NCBI RefSeq assembly: GCF_014174255.1
Contig: NZ_JABEQJ010000006.1
Coordinates: 62,001 to 126,000 of the forward strand
Source of the DNA: Gluconacetobacter sacchari
GTDB lineage: Bacteria; Pseudomonadota; Alphaproteobacteria; Acetobacterales; Acetobacteraceae
DNA length: 64,000 bases
Direction of reading: 5' to 3'
Shown here: piece after piece, positions 43,331 to 53,966 of the stretch
How the letters are laid out: each line of letters opens with the position of its first letter
Position numbering within the stretch: the stretch's first letter is position 1
Notes under the pieces: model-generated
Databases searched by the model: none
Seen by the model: the letters and a program-made list of their open reading frames with translations, nothing else
Told to the model about the DNA's origin: nothing
Position numbers and translations under genes: made by a program

Positions 43331-45212
43331 ATATCCTGTGCTGGCGGCGGACGCCGTCGCTCAGCGCGACGCTGTCGGCCACGTAGGTGGCCAGGCGTTC
43401 CGCGACCGTGCCCACGCTGTCCTGGCCGGTGGGCAGATGCAGGTCGGGGGCGGCGGGGATGTCGTACGGGGCGTCGATCCCGGTGAAGCCGGTGATGCGG
43501 CCGGCGCGGGCGGCCTGGTAGAGGCCCTTGGGGTCGCGGGCTTCGCAGGTGGCCTGGTCGGCATCGACGAAGATTTCGTGGAAGCCTTCGCCCACCACCT
43601 GGCGCGCCAGGTCGCGGTCGGCGGCGCGGGGCGAGATCAGGGCGACCAGCACCACCTGGCCGGTTTCGGCCAGGATGCGGGCGACGGCGGCGGCGCGGCG
43701 CACGTTTTCGGTGCGGTCGGCTTCCGAGAAGCCGAGATCGGCGCACAGGCCGGCGCGCAGCGTGTCGCCGTCCAGCACCGAGACGTCGATCTTCCGTGCG
43801 AACAGGCGGGATTCCGCCGCGCGGGCGATCGTGCTCTTGCCGGCGCCGGGCAGGCCGGTCATCCAGAACACGCCGCCGCGATGGCCGCGCGCCTGGGCGC
43901 GGTCCCACAGCGAGACGGTGCTGTCGGTGGGGTGGATGGCCCTGGTGCCGCTGGCGATGTCGGCCGGGCCGATCAGCGGCGCGCCGCCGACGATGCGCTG
44001 GTGGCGATCGACCAGCACGCCGCGCCCGTCGGTGGTGCCGGGGGTGAAGGCGTCGAACAGGATGTTCTCCGACGTTGCCAGCGTGATCTCGGCGAAGCCC
44101 TCGGGGGGAACATGGTCGGAGGGGTGTTCCGTCAGATCGTCCAGGCGCACCACGGAATCGATCGAGGCCACGGTGACCTGATGCTCGGCGGTGGCGAGGC
44201 GCAGGCGGAAGCTCTCGCCGACGCGCAGGGGCTCCTGCCGCAGCCAGAACAGGCGCGAGCGGATGCGCGCGGTGCGGATCGGCGCCTCTTCCGGCCGGTG
44301 CAGCAGGTCGCCGCGATCGGGGATCACGTCCGGCTCCAGCGTGAGGGCGACCGACTGGCCGGCCACGGCGGAGATCTGCGGCGCGGTGTGCCAGCTTTCG
44401 ATCGAGGCGACGCGGGCGGTGGTGCCGTGGGTGCCGATGACCAGCGTGTCGCCCACCGTGACGCGGCCGCGCTCGATGCGGCCGGCGACCACGCGCTTGC
44501 TGTCGAAGCGATAGACATCCTGCACCGGCAGGCGCAGAGGCAGGTCGGCGCGGCCGGCGGGGGACGGGACCAGGGCCAGGGCCTCGGTCAGGGTCGGGCC
44601 CTTGTACCATTCCATGTGCGGCGAGCGGGAGGCGATATTGTCGCCCTCGCGCGCCGAGGCGGGGATGAACAGGCTGGGTGCGATGTCGAGCTGCTTGAGC
44701 AGGTCCGCGACGGATTGTTCGGAAGCGGCGATCTTCTGCTCGTCATAATCCAGCAGGTCGACCTTGTTCATCAGCACGATCACGTGGCGGATGCCGATCA
44801 GGCGCAGCAGCATCGCGTGGCGGCGCGTCTGTTCCTGCGCGCCCTCGGCGGCGTCGACCACCAGCACGGCGGCCTCGGCGTCGGCGGCGCCGGTGATCAT
44901 GTTGCGCAGGAACTGGCGGTGGCCGGGTGCGTCGACGATCACGAACTGGCGGTCGCCCAGCAGGAACGGGATGCGGGTGGAATCGACCGTGACGCCCTGG
45001 TCGCGCTCGATCTGCAGGCTGTCGAGCAGGAAGCTCCACTCCACCTTCAGCCCGCGCTTGCGGCTGGATTCGATGATCTGCGCCACCCGGCCCTCGGGCA
45101 GGTTGTCGGTGTCATGCAGCAGGCGGCCGATCAGGGTCGACTTGCCGTGATCGACATGGCCAACGATGACGATGGGGGTGGCCGCGTCCTGGCGGAGGAT
45201 ATCGTTGCTCAT
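43329..45212 (-). CDS. cysNC: Bifunctional sulfate adenylyltransferase subunit 1 / APS kinase
   Basis: The 627-residue fusion has an EF-Tu-like GTPase (CysN, about 1-430: [35 protein letters not shown]) and a C-terminal APS kinase (CysC, about 440-627: [10 protein letters not shown]-loop, [38 protein letters not shown]). With CysD it makes APS from sulfate and ATP, and CysC then phosphorylates APS to PAPS. Both active sites look intact. ATG at 45212 is chosen; an in-frame GTG at 45242 overlaps the cysD stop. Confidence 0.95.
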   Translation of the reverse strand: MSNDILRQDAATPIVIVGHVDHGKSTLIGRLLHDTDNLPEGRVAQIIESSRKRGLKVEWSFLLDSLQIERDQGVTVDSTRIPFLLGDRQFVIVDAPGHRQFLRNMITGAADAEAAVLVVDAAEGAQEQTRRHAMLLRLIGIRHVIVLMNKVDLLDYDEQKIAASEQSVADLLKQLDIAPSLFIPASAREGDNIASRSPHMEWYKGPTLTEALALVPSPAGRADLPLRLPVQDVYRFDSKRVVAGRIERGRVTVGDTLVIGTHGTTARVASIESWHTAPQISAVAGQSVALTLEPDVIPDRGDLLHRPEEAPIRTARIRSRLFWLRQEPLRVGESFRLRLATAEHQVTVASIDSVVRLDDLTEHPSDHVPPEGFAEITLATSENILFDAFTPGTTDGRGVLVDRHQRIVGGAPLIGPADIASGTRAIHPTDSTVSLWDRAQARGHRGGVFWMTGLPGAGKSTIARAAESRLFARKIDVSVLDGDTLRAGLCADLGFSEADRTENVRRAAAVARILAETGQVVLVALISPRAADRDLARQVVGEGFHEIFVDADQATCEARDPKGLYQAARAGRITGFTGIDAPYDIPAAPDLHLPTGQDSVGTVAERLATYVADSVALSDGVRRQHRI

Positions 45213-45238
45213 GATGTGTCTCGATCCGTCCGCTGGGG

Positions 45239-46033
45239 TCACAGATAGCCGGCGACGCGCAGCCGCTCGAATGCATCTTCCGATTCATGGTCCATGGCGC
45301 GGCCGGCGCGCTCGGAGGTGCGGGTGGTCTGGAGTTCGGCGATCACCTCGGCGACCGTCGCGGCCTCGCTCTCGATCGGGCTGGTGATGTCCTGGTCGCC
45401 CAGCGAGCGGTAGCGCTTGCCGTCCTTGGCGAAATACAGGTCGACCAGCGGGATGCCCTCGCGCTCGATATAGCGCCAGATGTCGATCTCGCGCCAGGAC
45501 AGCAGCGGGTGGACGCGGATATGCACGCCCTCCTCATGCGGGGTGGCGTACTGGTCCCAGAATTCGGGGGGCTGGTTGCGGACGTCCCATTTATGGCTCG
45601 ATCCGCGCGGGCTGAACACGCGCTCCTTGGCGCGGGTGGCCTGTTCGTCGCGGCGGATGCCGGCGATGACGCCTTCCAGCTTGTATTTCTCGATCATCGC
45701 GGCCAGGCCGGCGGTCTTGCGCGCGGCGGAGCGGGCGGCCGGGGGCAGGGTCGGGTCGATCTCCTCGACCGGGGGGCAGTCGCCCAGCAGCAGTTCCAGC
45801 TCCCATTTCTTTACATATTCGTCGCGGAAGCGGTACATTTCGGGGAATTTCTTGCCGGTATCGACATGCATCACCGGAAAGGGCACCCGGCCGAGGAACG
45901 CCTTGCGCGCCAGCCACAGCATGACGTTGGAATCCTTGCCCAGCGACCACAGCATGGCCAGCGGCTTCAGCTTCCGGTACGCCTCGCGCAGGATGTAGAT
46001 GCTCTGGGCTTCGAGTTGGTCGAGATCGTCCAT
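45239..46033 (-). CDS. cysD: Sulfate adenylyltransferase subunit 2
   Basis: The 264-residue PP-loop ATP pyrophosphatase-type subunit forms APS with CysN. Motifs: [14 protein letters not shown] (PP-loop), [52 protein letters not shown] and [12 protein letters not shown]. It lies 11 bp downstream of cysH and its end meets the cysNC gene, so cysH-cysD-cysNC is one transcription unit. Confidence 0.95.
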   Translation of the reverse strand: MDDLDQLEAQSIYILREAYRKLKPLAMLWSLGKDSNVMLWLARKAFLGRVPFPVMHVDTGKKFPEMYRFRDEYVKKWELELLLGDCPPVEEIDPTLPPAARSAARKTAGLAAMIEKYKLEGVIAGIRRDEQATRAKERVFSPRGSSHKWDVRNQPPEFWDQYATPHEEGVHIRVHPLLSWREIDIWRYIEREGIPLVDLYFAKDGKRYRSLGDQDITSPIESEAATVAEVIAELQTTRTSERAGRAMDHESEDAFERLRVAGYL

Positions 46034-46044
46034 GGGGCGCTACC

Positions 46045-46770
46045 TTACAGGTTCGGCGAGGAAAGGATGGCGGTCGCGACGGCGGCCGGCGCGTGGATGC
46101 CGCATTCGGTCTTGGCCAGGCCGGCCCAGCGGCCGGCGCGGGGGTCCTCGCCCTCGGCGACCGGCCGCGTGCAGGGCGCGCAGCCGATCGAGCGATAGCC
46201 GAGCGCGCCGAGCGGGTGGCGCGGCAGGTCGCGGCGGGTGATTTCCGCGTCGAGTTCCGCCGCGGTCCAGCCGGCCAGGGGGTTGATCTTGAAGCGGCCG
46301 TCCGCCTGGCGCTCGATCACCGGCAGGTGGGAGCGGGTGGCGGCCTGGGCGCGCTTGCGGCCGGTGATCCAGGCGTCGAAGGGGATGATCGCCTCGTCCA
46401 GCGGCTCGACCTTGCGCAGGGCGCAGCAGGCGTCGGGGTCGAACGCCCAGAGCTGGCCCTGGGGGTCGCGGGCCGCGATCTGTGCCGGGTCCGGGTGGAG
46501 GCTGCGGACATCGGTCAGGCCGAGCCGCGCGGCAAGCTGGTCGCGATAGGCGAGCGTTTCGGGGAAATGCTGGCCGGTTTCCAGGAACAGCACCGGCACC
46601 GCCGGGTCGATCTCGGCCGCCATGGCCAGAAGCACGGCCGATTCGGTGCCGAAGGACGATACGAGGCCGATGCGCCCCCGTTCCGTGCCGCCGAGTGCCG
46701 CGCGCAGGATCGCCGGGGCGTCCTCGCCGGCGGCTTCGATGGCATCAAGGGTCGATGGCGCGATAGGCAT
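46045..46770 (-). CDS. cysH: Adenylyl-sulfate (APS-type) reductase
   Basis: The 241-residue thioredoxin-dependent reductase carries the four cysteines of the 4Fe-4S APS-reductase subtype: Cys115-Cys116 in DACCALRKVEPL and Cys197/Cys200 in GCAPCTRPV. The catalytic Cys lies in KTECGIH near the C-terminus. PP-loop-like SSFGTESAVLL is near the N-terminus. It converts APS (in this subtype) to sulfite, so the APS kinase in CysNC is not strictly needed for reduction. ATG at 46770 is chosen; an upstream TTG would start inside the palindromic operator. First gene of the operon. Confidence 0.93.
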   Translation of the reverse strand: MPIAPSTLDAIEAAGEDAPAILRAALGGTERGRIGLVSSFGTESAVLLAMAAEIDPAVPVLFLETGQHFPETLAYRDQLAARLGLTDVRSLHPDPAQIAARDPQGQLWAFDPDACCALRKVEPLDEAIIPFDAWITGRKRAQAATRSHLPVIERQADGRFKINPLAGWTAAELDAEITRRDLPRHPLGALGYRSIGCAPCTRPVAEGEDPRAGRWAGLAKTECGIHAPAAVATAILSSPNL

Positions 46771-46789
46771 GGGGCGGATCCATATCCTC

Positions 46790-46814
46790 AATGCACGAAC
46801 TTCAATCGTGCTTT
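46790..46814. promoter_or_regulatory. 25-bp palindrome upstream of cysH-cysD-cysNC
   Basis: AATGCACGA, then six bases, then ATCGTGC and TTT. This is the same 25-bp architecture as the site at 43306-43330, with the spacer changed. The inner arms GCACGA/TCGTGC are perfectly inverted. It lies 20 bp before the cysH ATG, so occupancy could block initiation or translation start-up. Regulator unknown. Confidence 0.65.
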
Positions 46815-46905
46815 GAGGGGGATCTAGTCGGTCTTCGATCGATATTCAAGTGAAATATACGGCCTATTGTCGTGGTATTTGCGACATGCCTGCCATGCCG
46901 GCCCT

Positions 46906-47790
46906 TCATCGGCTCATGAGAACGGGGATTTCGGCATTCTCCAGAACGTGGCGGGTGACGCCGCCCAGGATCAACTGGCGCAGGCGGGAGTGGGAATAGG
47001 CGCCCATGGCCAGCATGTCGGCGCCGAAATCGGTGCAGGCCGACAGCAGGCTGGCGCCCACGGTTTCGTCCGGGTCGCCGAATTCCACCAGGTCGGCGTG
47101 GATGCCGTGGATGGTCAGGTAGTCGGCGGCGTCGCGCGCCTCGGGGCCCCGGCGCTGGTAGTCGCCGGAATAGAGGACGCGGACCGCCTCGGCCTCGGCC
47201 GCCCAGGGCAGGATATGGTGCAGGGCCGCCGTGGCTTCCGAGGTGCCGTTCCAGGCGATGCAGATCCGCCGGCCGGCGGCGGTGGGCGCGCGGCGGGGGG
47301 CGATGACCACCGGGCGGCCGCTGTCGAACAGGATGGCGTGCAGGGTCTCGGACGACGAGATCTCCTCGCCCGAATCCGGGTGGGGGACCACGGTGACGTC
47401 CGACAGGCGGGCGCGGTAGGTGACGACCTCGTGCTCGCGGCCCGTCATGGTGACCAGGCTGGCCGACGCGCTGCCGACGGGATTGCCGTGGAAGGGCGGG
47501 ATCGCGTCGGTGACCGTGATGCCGTGCGTGGCGGTGAAGCGGGAAAAGACCTCGCGCACCGCCAGCGCGCGGCGGGAGCCTTCGCGCTCGGCGGCGGACA
47601 TCATTTCCTCGACCATCGCGCCGGACAGGCCTTCACCGGCCAGCGGGGCGACGTCGCGGCTGTCGGCGCGGACATGCAGCGCCGCGATATGGCCGCCGAA
47701 CTGGCGCGCGAAGGCCAGGCCGGTGGCCAGCGCGGCCTCGGCATTGGACGTTCCGTTCAGGGGTAGAAGGATTTTCTGTATCGTCTTCAA
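46906..47790 (-). CDS. Universal stress protein, two UspA-like domains
   Basis: The 294-residue protein contains two UspA folds in tandem. The first starts IQKILLPLNGTSNAEAAL, and the second (about 150-294) ends with the ATP-binding-type GAYSHSRLRQLILGGVTRHVL and the C-terminal strand IPVLMSR. TTG at 47790 follows GGAG by 7 nt and gives the usual N-terminus; an upstream extension of the frame is not coding. Universal stress proteins bind ATP or other nucleotides during stress. No operon partner is evident. Confidence 0.85.
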   Translation of the reverse strand: MKTIQKILLPLNGTSNAEAALATGLAFARQFGGHIAALHVRADSRDVAPLAGEGLSGAMVEEMMSAAEREGSRRALAVREVFSRFTATHGITVTDAIPPFHGNPVGSASASLVTMTGREHEVVTYRARLSDVTVVPHPDSGEEISSSETLHAILFDSGRPVVIAPRRAPTAAGRRICIAWNGTSEATAALHHILPWAAEAEAVRVLYSGDYQRRGPEARDAADYLTIHGIHADLVEFGDPDETVGASLLSACTDFGADMLAMGAYSHSRLRQLILGGVTRHVLENAEIPVLMSR

Positions 47791-47836
47791 TGCTATTCTC
47801 CAGCAATCCTGAGGGAACGTCGGGGGAGGGAAGAGG

Positions 47837-48439
47837 CTAGGGGTAGAGGCGCGTCGTCTCCCAGCCGGTATCCGTGCGGAGCCAGATCGCGCGATCGTGC
47901 AGCCGGTGGGCGCGATTCTGCCAGAATTCAATGCGCTCCGGCGCCAGCCGGAAACCGGACCAGTCGGCCGGGCGCGGAATCGGCGCGCCTTCGGGGTAGC
48001 GGGCCTCTTCCAGGGCCAGGCGGCGCTCGAACAGCGCGCGGTCGGGCAGCGGACGGGACTGGTCGGAAGCGATGGCGCCCAGCCGCGACAGGCGCGAGCG
48101 GCTGGCGAAATAGGCATCGGCCTCGGCGTCGGTGACGGGTTCGACCGGGCCCTCGATCCGGATCTGCCGCATCAGGCTCTTCCAGTGGAACAGCAGGGCG
48201 GCATGGGGGTTTTCGGCCAGTTCGCCGGCCTTGCGGCTTTCAAGGTTGGTATAGAAGACGAAGCCGCGCGGATCGGCGCCCTTCAGCAGGATCATCCGCA
48301 CCGACGGCCGCCCGTCGCGGGTGGCGGTGGCCAGGGCCATGGCGTTGGGATCGTTGGGTTCGGCCGCTTCGGCGGCGCGCATCCACTCGGCGAAGAGGGT
48401 ATAGGGATCGGCATCCAGGTCGATCAGCTTCACGGTCAT
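47837..48439 (-). CDS. pdxH: Pyridoxamine 5'-phosphate oxidase
   Basis: The 200-residue FMN enzyme oxidises PNP/PMP to pyridoxal 5'-phosphate. Signatures: NAMALATATRDGRPSVRMILLKG, GFVFYTNLESRKAGEL, ALLFHWKSLMRQIRIEG (each given in part) and the C-terminal RIEFWQNRAHRLHDR...W...RLYP. Length and end match true PdxH. It is divergent from fabI. Confidence 0.95.
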   Translation of the reverse strand: MTVKLIDLDADPYTLFAEWMRAAEAAEPNDPNAMALATATRDGRPSVRMILLKGADPRGFVFYTNLESRKAGELAENPHAALLFHWKSLMRQIRIEGPVEPVTDAEADAYFASRSRLSRLGAIASDQSRPLPDRALFERRLALEEARYPEGAPIPRPADWSGFRLAPERIEFWQNRAHRLHDRAIWLRTDTGWETTRLYP

Positions 48440-48612
48440 AGACGATCAATCCCATTTCTGCCGGGTGGACCGGAGCGCGGACATGGCCATCATGCCACGC
48501 ATCGGGTGAAACCGTGCCCTCCCGTGGCTCGGACCTTGTCCGACGCGCGCGCTTGTGCAACCACGGCGCCATTCAGATCATGCCATATTCCATTCAGTCC
48601 GAGGATTCTATC

Positions 48613-49452
<840 letters not shown>

Positions 49453-49490
49453 GAGCGTGCCTTCGGGCATGAGCGGGGGGATGTCGGGGC

Positions 49491-50579
49491 ATGTCGGATA
49501 ACAGTTTCGGGCATCTGTTCCGGGTGACGACCTGGGGGGAGAGCCATGGGCCGGCCATCGGCTGCGTGATCGATGGCTGCCCGCCGCGCATCGCGTTATC
49601 CGAGGCCGATATCCAGCCGTGGCTGGACCAGCGGCGGCCCGGCCAGTCGAAATTCACCACCCAGCGGCAGGAGCCCGATAGCGTCGAGATCCTGTCCGGC
49701 GTGTTCGAGGGGCGGACGACCGGGACCCCGATTTCGCTGCTGATCCGCAATGTGGACCAGCGGTCGCGCGATTACGGCGATATCGCCGAACGCTACCGGC
49801 CGGGCCATGCCGATGTGGCCTATGACCTGAAATACGGCATTCGCGATTATCGCGGCGGCGGGCGGTCCTCGGCCCGCGAGACCGCGATGCGGGTGGCGGC
49901 GGGGGCCGTCGCGCGGCAGGTGCTGGGGGCGGGCATACGGATTCGTGCCGCGCTGGTGCAGGTCGGCACGCATCGCATCGACCGGGGGCGCTGGAACTGG
50001 GATTCGGTCGGCGACAACCCGTTCTTCTGTCCGGACCCGGAGACGGTGCCGGTGTGGGAGGCGTATCTGGGCGCGGTGCGCAAGGCCGGGTCGTCGGTCG
50101 GCGCGGTGGTCGAAATCGTGGCCGAGGGGGTGCCGCCGGGATTGGGGGCGCCGATCTATGGCAAGCTGGATTCCGACCTGGCGATGGCGCTGATGAGCAT
50201 CAATGCCGTGAAGGGGGTCGAGATCGGCGACGGGTTCGCCGCCGCCGCCCTGACCGGTGAGGAAAATGCCGACCCGATGCGGATGGAGGACGGGCGGCTG
50301 GTCTTCGCCGCCAACCATGCCGGGGGGGTGCTGGGAGGGATTTCCACCGGCCAGGCGCTGGTGGCGCGGTTTGCGGTGAAGCCGACCAGTTCGATCCTGA
50401 CGCCGGTTGCCTCGGTGACGCGGGGTGGGGAGAATGTGGAGGTTTCGACGCGCGGGCGCCATGACCCGTGCGTGGGGATCCGCGCCGTGCCGGTGGGCGC
50501 GGCGATGATGGCCTGCGTGCTGGCCGATCATCTGCTGCGCCATCGAGGTCAGACCGGGCACGATCCGCGCCTGGCCTGA
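49491..50579 (+). CDS. aroC: Chorismate synthase
   Basis: The 362-residue FMN-dependent enzyme converts EPSP to chorismate, the branch point of aromatic amino acid synthesis. Motifs: [20 protein letters not shown] (signature 1), [30 protein letters not shown] (given only as GHAD and RGGGRSSAR), GVEIGDGF, and the C-terminal SRGRHDPC-type [17 protein letters not shown]. Start ATG 49491. Converges with osmC. Confidence 0.96.
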   Translation: MSDNSFGHLFRVTTWGESHGPAIGCVIDGCPPRIALSEADIQPWLDQRRPGQSKFTTQRQEPDSVEILSGVFEGRTTGTPISLLIRNVDQRSRDYGDIAERYRPGHADVAYDLKYGIRDYRGGGRSSARETAMRVAAGAVARQVLGAGIRIRAALVQVGTHRIDRGRWNWDSVGDNPFFCPDPETVPVWEAYLGAVRKAGSSVGAVVEIVAEGVPPGLGAPIYGKLDSDLAMALMSINAVKGVEIGDGFAAAALTGEENADPMRMEDGRLVFAANHAGGVLGGISTGQALVARFAVKPTSSILTPVASVTRGGENVEVSTRGRHDPCVGIRAVPVGAAMMACVLADHLLRHRGQTGHDPRLA

Positions 50580-50589
50580 CGGGGAAGGA

Positions 50590-51021
50590 TCAGGCCTTCA
50601 GCGTTGCGTCCAGCGTGATCGTGGCGTTCAGCAGCTTGGAGATCGGGCAGCCGGCCTTGGCCTTGGCTGCGAGTTCCTGGAACTGCGCCTCGGTGACGCC
50701 GGGGATGGTGGCCGTGAGCGTCAGGTGGGCGGCGGTGACCGCGAAGCCCTCGGACTGCTTTTCCAGCGAGATGACCGATTTCGCGTCCAGGGCGGTGGCG
50801 GTGAGGCCGGCGCCGCCGAGGATACCCGACAGGGCCATGGCGAAGCAGGCGGCGTGCGAGGCGCCGATCAGTTCCTCGGGGTTGGTGCCGGCCACGCCTT
50901 CGAAGCGGGTGTTGAAGCCGTAGGGCTGGTTGGACAATGCCCCGCTTTCGGTCGAGACGGTGCCCTTGCCGTCCTTGATGCTGCCTTCCCAGTGGGCGGT
51001 GCCGAATTTCTTGATGGTCAT
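50590..51021 (-). CDS. OsmC family peroxiredoxin
   Basis: The 143-residue protein has the OsmC fold and its two redox cysteines: HAACFAMALSGIL (about 58-70) and AKAGCPISKLLNATITL (about 120-137). OsmC/Ohr proteins reduce organic hydroperoxides. NPEELIGASHAACFAMAL (in part) fits OsmC rather than Ohr. ATG at 51021 follows AAGGA. The gene is divergent from metX, and the shared intergenic region carries a tandem repeat. Confidence 0.9.
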   Translation of the reverse strand: MTIKKFGTAHWEGSIKDGKGTVSTESGALSNQPYGFNTRFEGVAGTNPEELIGASHAACFAMALSGILGGAGLTATALDAKSVISLEKQSEGFAVTAAHLTLTATIPGVTEAQFQELAAKAKAGCPISKLLNATITLDATLKA

Positions 51022-51116
51022 GGTGTCGGTTCCTTCGATGGTTGGGGAGCGCGCGACCATAACGCGGCGTGCGGCCGGATGGACCCGCCCGGGCGCGCAC
51101 GATCGGGTGAAAGCCC

Positions 51117-51164
51117 GGGCCCGTGAAAGCGTGGGCCCGTGAAAGCGTGGGCCCGTGAAAGCGC
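51117..51164. repeat. 16-bp tandem repeat, three copies
   Basis: Unit GGGCCCGTGAAAGCGT occurs three times in a row (51117-51132, 51133-51148, 51149-51164; the last ends GC instead of GT). A degenerate half-unit precedes it (GGGTGAAAGCCC, 51105-51116). It lies in the osmC/metX divergent promoter region. Each unit contains the palindrome GGGCCC. No spacers, so not CRISPR. Confidence 0.9.
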
Positions 51165-51257
51165 GGGGCGCACCCGCCGCCTGTTGCGTGTGGCGTGCGC
51201 CGGTGTCATAGGACGACCGACCGTGACAGGGATATTGCCCGCGTCCTGCAATCGTTC

Positions 51258-52436
51258 ATGAACGGAATGTCCGCCCGCGCAATGGACCAGACACCGCCCA
51301 CCCAGATCGAGCACGCGCACATGCTGTTCCCCGACGGGATGCAGTTGGAATGCGGTTTCCGGCTGGCGCCGGTGCGGGTCGCCTATCGGACCTATGGCAC
51401 CCTGTCGGCGGCGCGGGACAATGCGATCGTGGTCTGCCATGCCCTGACCGGCGACCAGTATCTGGCGGAGACCCATCCGCTGACCGGCAAGCCGGGCTGG
51501 TGGGGCCGCATGGTCGGGCCGGGATTGCCGATCGATACCGACCGCTTCTTCGTCATCTGCATGAACGTGCTGGGCGGCTGCATGGGCTCGACCGGGCCGC
51601 GCGACGCGCGGCCCGATGGGCCCGGCGAACCGTGGGGCACCGATTTTCCGCCGGTCACCATCCGCGACATGGTGCGGGCGCAGAGGCTGGTGATCGACGC
51701 GCTGGGCATTTCCCGGCTGTTCGCCGTGATCGGCGGATCGATGGGCGGGATGCAGGTGCTGGAATGGGCTGCGACCTTTCCCGACATGGTGTTCGCCGCG
51801 ATGCCGATCGCGACCTCGCCCTTTCATTCGGCGCAGAACATCGCCTTCAACGAGGTCAGCCGGCAGGCGATCTTCGCCGATCCGGAGTGGCATGGCGGGC
51901 GGTACTGGGAACAGGGGGCGGTGCCGGCGCGCGGGCTGGCGGTGGCGCGGATGATGGCGCACATCACCTATCTGTCCGAGGAGGCGCTGACGCGGAAATT
52001 CGGCCGCCGGGTGCGGCGCGACCCGTACAACCAGGCGGGGGCGCTGTCGCTGTTCGGCGAGATCTTCGAGGTGGAGAGCTATCTGCGGCACCAGGGGTCG
52101 TCGTTCGTGCGGCGCTTCGATGCCAATTCCTACCTGACCATCACGCGGGCCATGGATTATTTCGACCTGGGGGCCGACCATGACGGGGACCCGTCGCGGC
52201 CCTTCCATGGCACGCGCACCCGCTTCTGCCTCGTCTCGTTCACCTCCGACTGGCTGTTCCCGACCTCGCAGGCGCGGCTGCTGGCCCGCGCGCTGAACCG
52301 CGCGGCGGCCAACGTGTCGTTCGTCGAGATCGAGAGCGACAAGGGGCATGACGCCTTTCTGCTGGATGAGCCGGATTTCGACCGGACGGTGCGCGGCTTT
52401 CTGTCCGGTGCCGCCGAACATGCGCGGATCGGCTGA
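51258..52436 (+). CDS. metX: Homoserine O-acetyltransferase
   Basis: MetX transfers an acyl group from acyl-CoA to homoserine, entering methionine synthesis by direct sulfhydrylation. The alpha/beta-hydrolase fold carries nucleophile Ser in GGSMGGMQ, Asp in TSDWLFP and His in [23 protein letters not shown] and [12 protein letters not shown] are family segments. Three in-frame ATGs (51258, 51267, 51282) are possible; none has a strong ribosome site. I use 51258 (392 residues). Overlap-free but only 3 bp from metW, so translation is probably coupled. It pairs functionally with the sulfide made by the cys operons. Confidence 0.93.
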   Translation: MNGMSARAMDQTPPTQIEHAHMLFPDGMQLECGFRLAPVRVAYRTYGTLSAARDNAIVVCHALTGDQYLAETHPLTGKPGWWGRMVGPGLPIDTDRFFVICMNVLGGCMGSTGPRDARPDGPGEPWGTDFPPVTIRDMVRAQRLVIDALGISRLFAVIGGSMGGMQVLEWAATFPDMVFAAMPIATSPFHSAQNIAFNEVSRQAIFADPEWHGGRYWEQGAVPARGLAVARMMAHITYLSEEALTRKFGRRVRRDPYNQAGALSLFGEIFEVESYLRHQGSSFVRRFDANSYLTITRAMDYFDLGADHDGDPSRPFHGTRTRFCLVSFTSDWLFPTSQARLLARALNRAAANVSFVEIESDKGHDAFLLDEPDFDRTVRGFLSGAAEHARIG

Positions 52437-52439
52437 GCC

Positions 52440-53045
52440 ATGCGCCTCGACCAGCGGCTGATCGCCGACATGATCCGTCCCGGCACGCGGGTTCTCGACA
52501 TCGGCAGCGGTGACGGGGCGTTGCTGGATTATCTGTTCCGCACCCGTGGCTGCGACGCGCGGGGGATCGAGATCGACATGGGCGAGGTCACGCGCTCGGT
52601 GGCGCACGGGCTGCCGGTGATGCATGGCGATGCCGACCACGATCTGGCGCATTACCCCGACGAGGCGTTCGACTACGTGGTGTTGCAGCGCACGCTCCAG
52701 GCGGTCGAACGGCCGCGCGAGGTGCTGCGGCAGATGCTGCGGATCGGGCGGCATGCCATCGTCTCGTTTCCCAATTTCGGCCATTGGCAATTGCGGCTGA
52801 AGCTGCTGACGACCGGGCGCATGCCGATGACGACGGTATGGCATACGCCGTGGTACCAGACGCCGAACATCCATCCCTGCACCATCCTCGATTTCCTGAT
52901 GCTGTGCCGGGAGGAAGGCTATGTGGTCGAGCAGTGGATGGCGGTGGACGAGGTTGGCGAGCGCGCGCCCTGGCGCCGGTCGATCCGTCTGGCCAACCTG
53001 TTCGGCGAGCAGGCCCTGTTCCTGCTGCGGCGCAGGGGGCACTGA
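52440..53045 (+). CDS. metW: Methionine biosynthesis protein MetW
   Basis: The 201-residue protein has a methyltransferase-like fold: VLDIGSGDGALLDYLF (SAM motif), FDYVVLQRTLQAVERPREVL, FPNFGHWQLRLKLLTTGRMP (in part) and WYQTPNIHPCTILDFL. MetW accompanies MetX in many proteobacteria and is needed for efficient homoserine acylation. Starts 3 bp after metX. Confidence 0.95.
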   Translation: MRLDQRLIADMIRPGTRVLDIGSGDGALLDYLFRTRGCDARGIEIDMGEVTRSVAHGLPVMHGDADHDLAHYPDEAFDYVVLQRTLQAVERPREVLRQMLRIGRHAIVSFPNFGHWQLRLKLLTTGRMPMTTVWHTPWYQTPNIHPCTILDFLMLCREEGYVVEQWMAVDEVGERAPWRRSIRLANLFGEQALFLLRRRGH

Positions 53046-53075
53046 GCCGGTGCCGCAGAGCACGGTGACTCGGCC

Positions 53076-53966
53076 GTGACCGGCCAGCGTACCGTGCTGG
53101 TCGGGATCGACGGCGGCGGAACGGGGACGCGCCTGCGGCTGGCGACGCTCGAGGGCACGCTGCTGGCCGGAGGGGAGGGCGGGTCCGCCAATGTCGCCAC
53201 CGATGCCGGACAGGCGTGGGAGTCGCTGCGCCAGGCGCTGGATCTGGCACTGTCCCGGGCGGGCCTGCTGGGGGCGGAGCCCCGCCTGGTCGCCGTCGCG
53301 GGGTTGGCGGGGGCCGAGGTGAGCGGCGCTGTGGCGCGCTTCATGGCGCGGCCGCCGCTGTTCGCGCGGCTGCGCATCGTCTCGGATGCCTATACTTCCT
53401 GCGTCGGGGCGCATGCCGGGCGCGACGGCGCCATGATCGCCGCCGGCACCGGGATGGTCGGGCTGGCCGTTGCGGGCGGGACGATCCGGCGGGTCGGGGG
53501 CTGGGGCTTTCCGCAGGGGGACGAGGGCGGGGGCGCCTGGATCGGGCTGGAAGCCGTTCGGCTGATGCTGCGGGCCGGCGACGGCCGCGCGCCCCGGTCG
53601 CTGTTGAGCGAGGCTGTGCGGGCGCGGCTGGCGGATGAGGGCGCGGAGCCGATGGTATGGGCGGTCGGCGCCCGGGCCGCCGATTTCGCGCGGCTGACGC
53701 CGCTGGTCGGCAGGCTGGCCGGTGAGGGCGACGCGGAGGCACGTGGCCTGCTGGGCCGGGCGGGGGCGGAAATCGATGCGCTGCTGGTCGCGCTGCGTGC
53801 GGCGGAGGGGTTCGGGACGTTGCCCTGCTGCCTGCTGGGCGGGCTGGGGCCGGTACTCCTGCCCTATCTGTCCGACGTGACGCGGGCGGCCCTGTCGGCG
53901 CCCCGGGGCAACGCCCTCGACGGCGCGATGCTGCTGGCGCGGCGGTTGTGCGACACGCCCCCGTGA
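53076..53966 (+). CDS. BadF/BadG-type ATPase, N-acetylglucosamine-kinase-like
   Basis: The 296-residue ASKHA-fold protein has the phosphate-1 motif VGIDGGGTGTRLRLA, phosphate-2 VSDAYTSCVGAHAGRDG, GTGMVGLA and VGGWGFPQGDEGGGAWIGLEA (given in part). These match the GlcNAc/glucosamine kinase branch. GTG at 53076 lies 30 bp after metW. It would phosphorylate an amino sugar for peptidoglycan recycling or catabolism, but the substrate is inferred. Confidence 0.82.
   Translation: MTGQRTVLVGIDGGGTGTRLRLATLEGTLLAGGEGGSANVATDAGQAWESLRQALDLALSRAGLLGAEPRLVAVAGLAGAEVSGAVARFMARPPLFARLRIVSDAYTSCVGAHAGRDGAMIAAGTGMVGLAVAGGTIRRVGGWGFPQGDEGGGAWIGLEAVRLMLRAGDGRAPRSLLSEAVRARLADEGAEPMVWAVGARAADFARLTPLVGRLAGEGDAEARGLLGRAGAEIDALLVALRAAEGFGTLPCCLLGGLGPVLLPYLSDVTRAALSAPRGNALDGAMLLARRLCDTPP

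Noticed and set aside
51105-51164. CRISPR-like repeats
   Set aside because: Units are directly adjacent with no spacers and no cas genes nearby.
51022-51257. SAM-II riboswitch upstream of metX
   Set aside because: The location is right for an alphaproteobacterial SAM-II element, but I could not find its conserved core or pseudoknot; only the tandem repeat is present.
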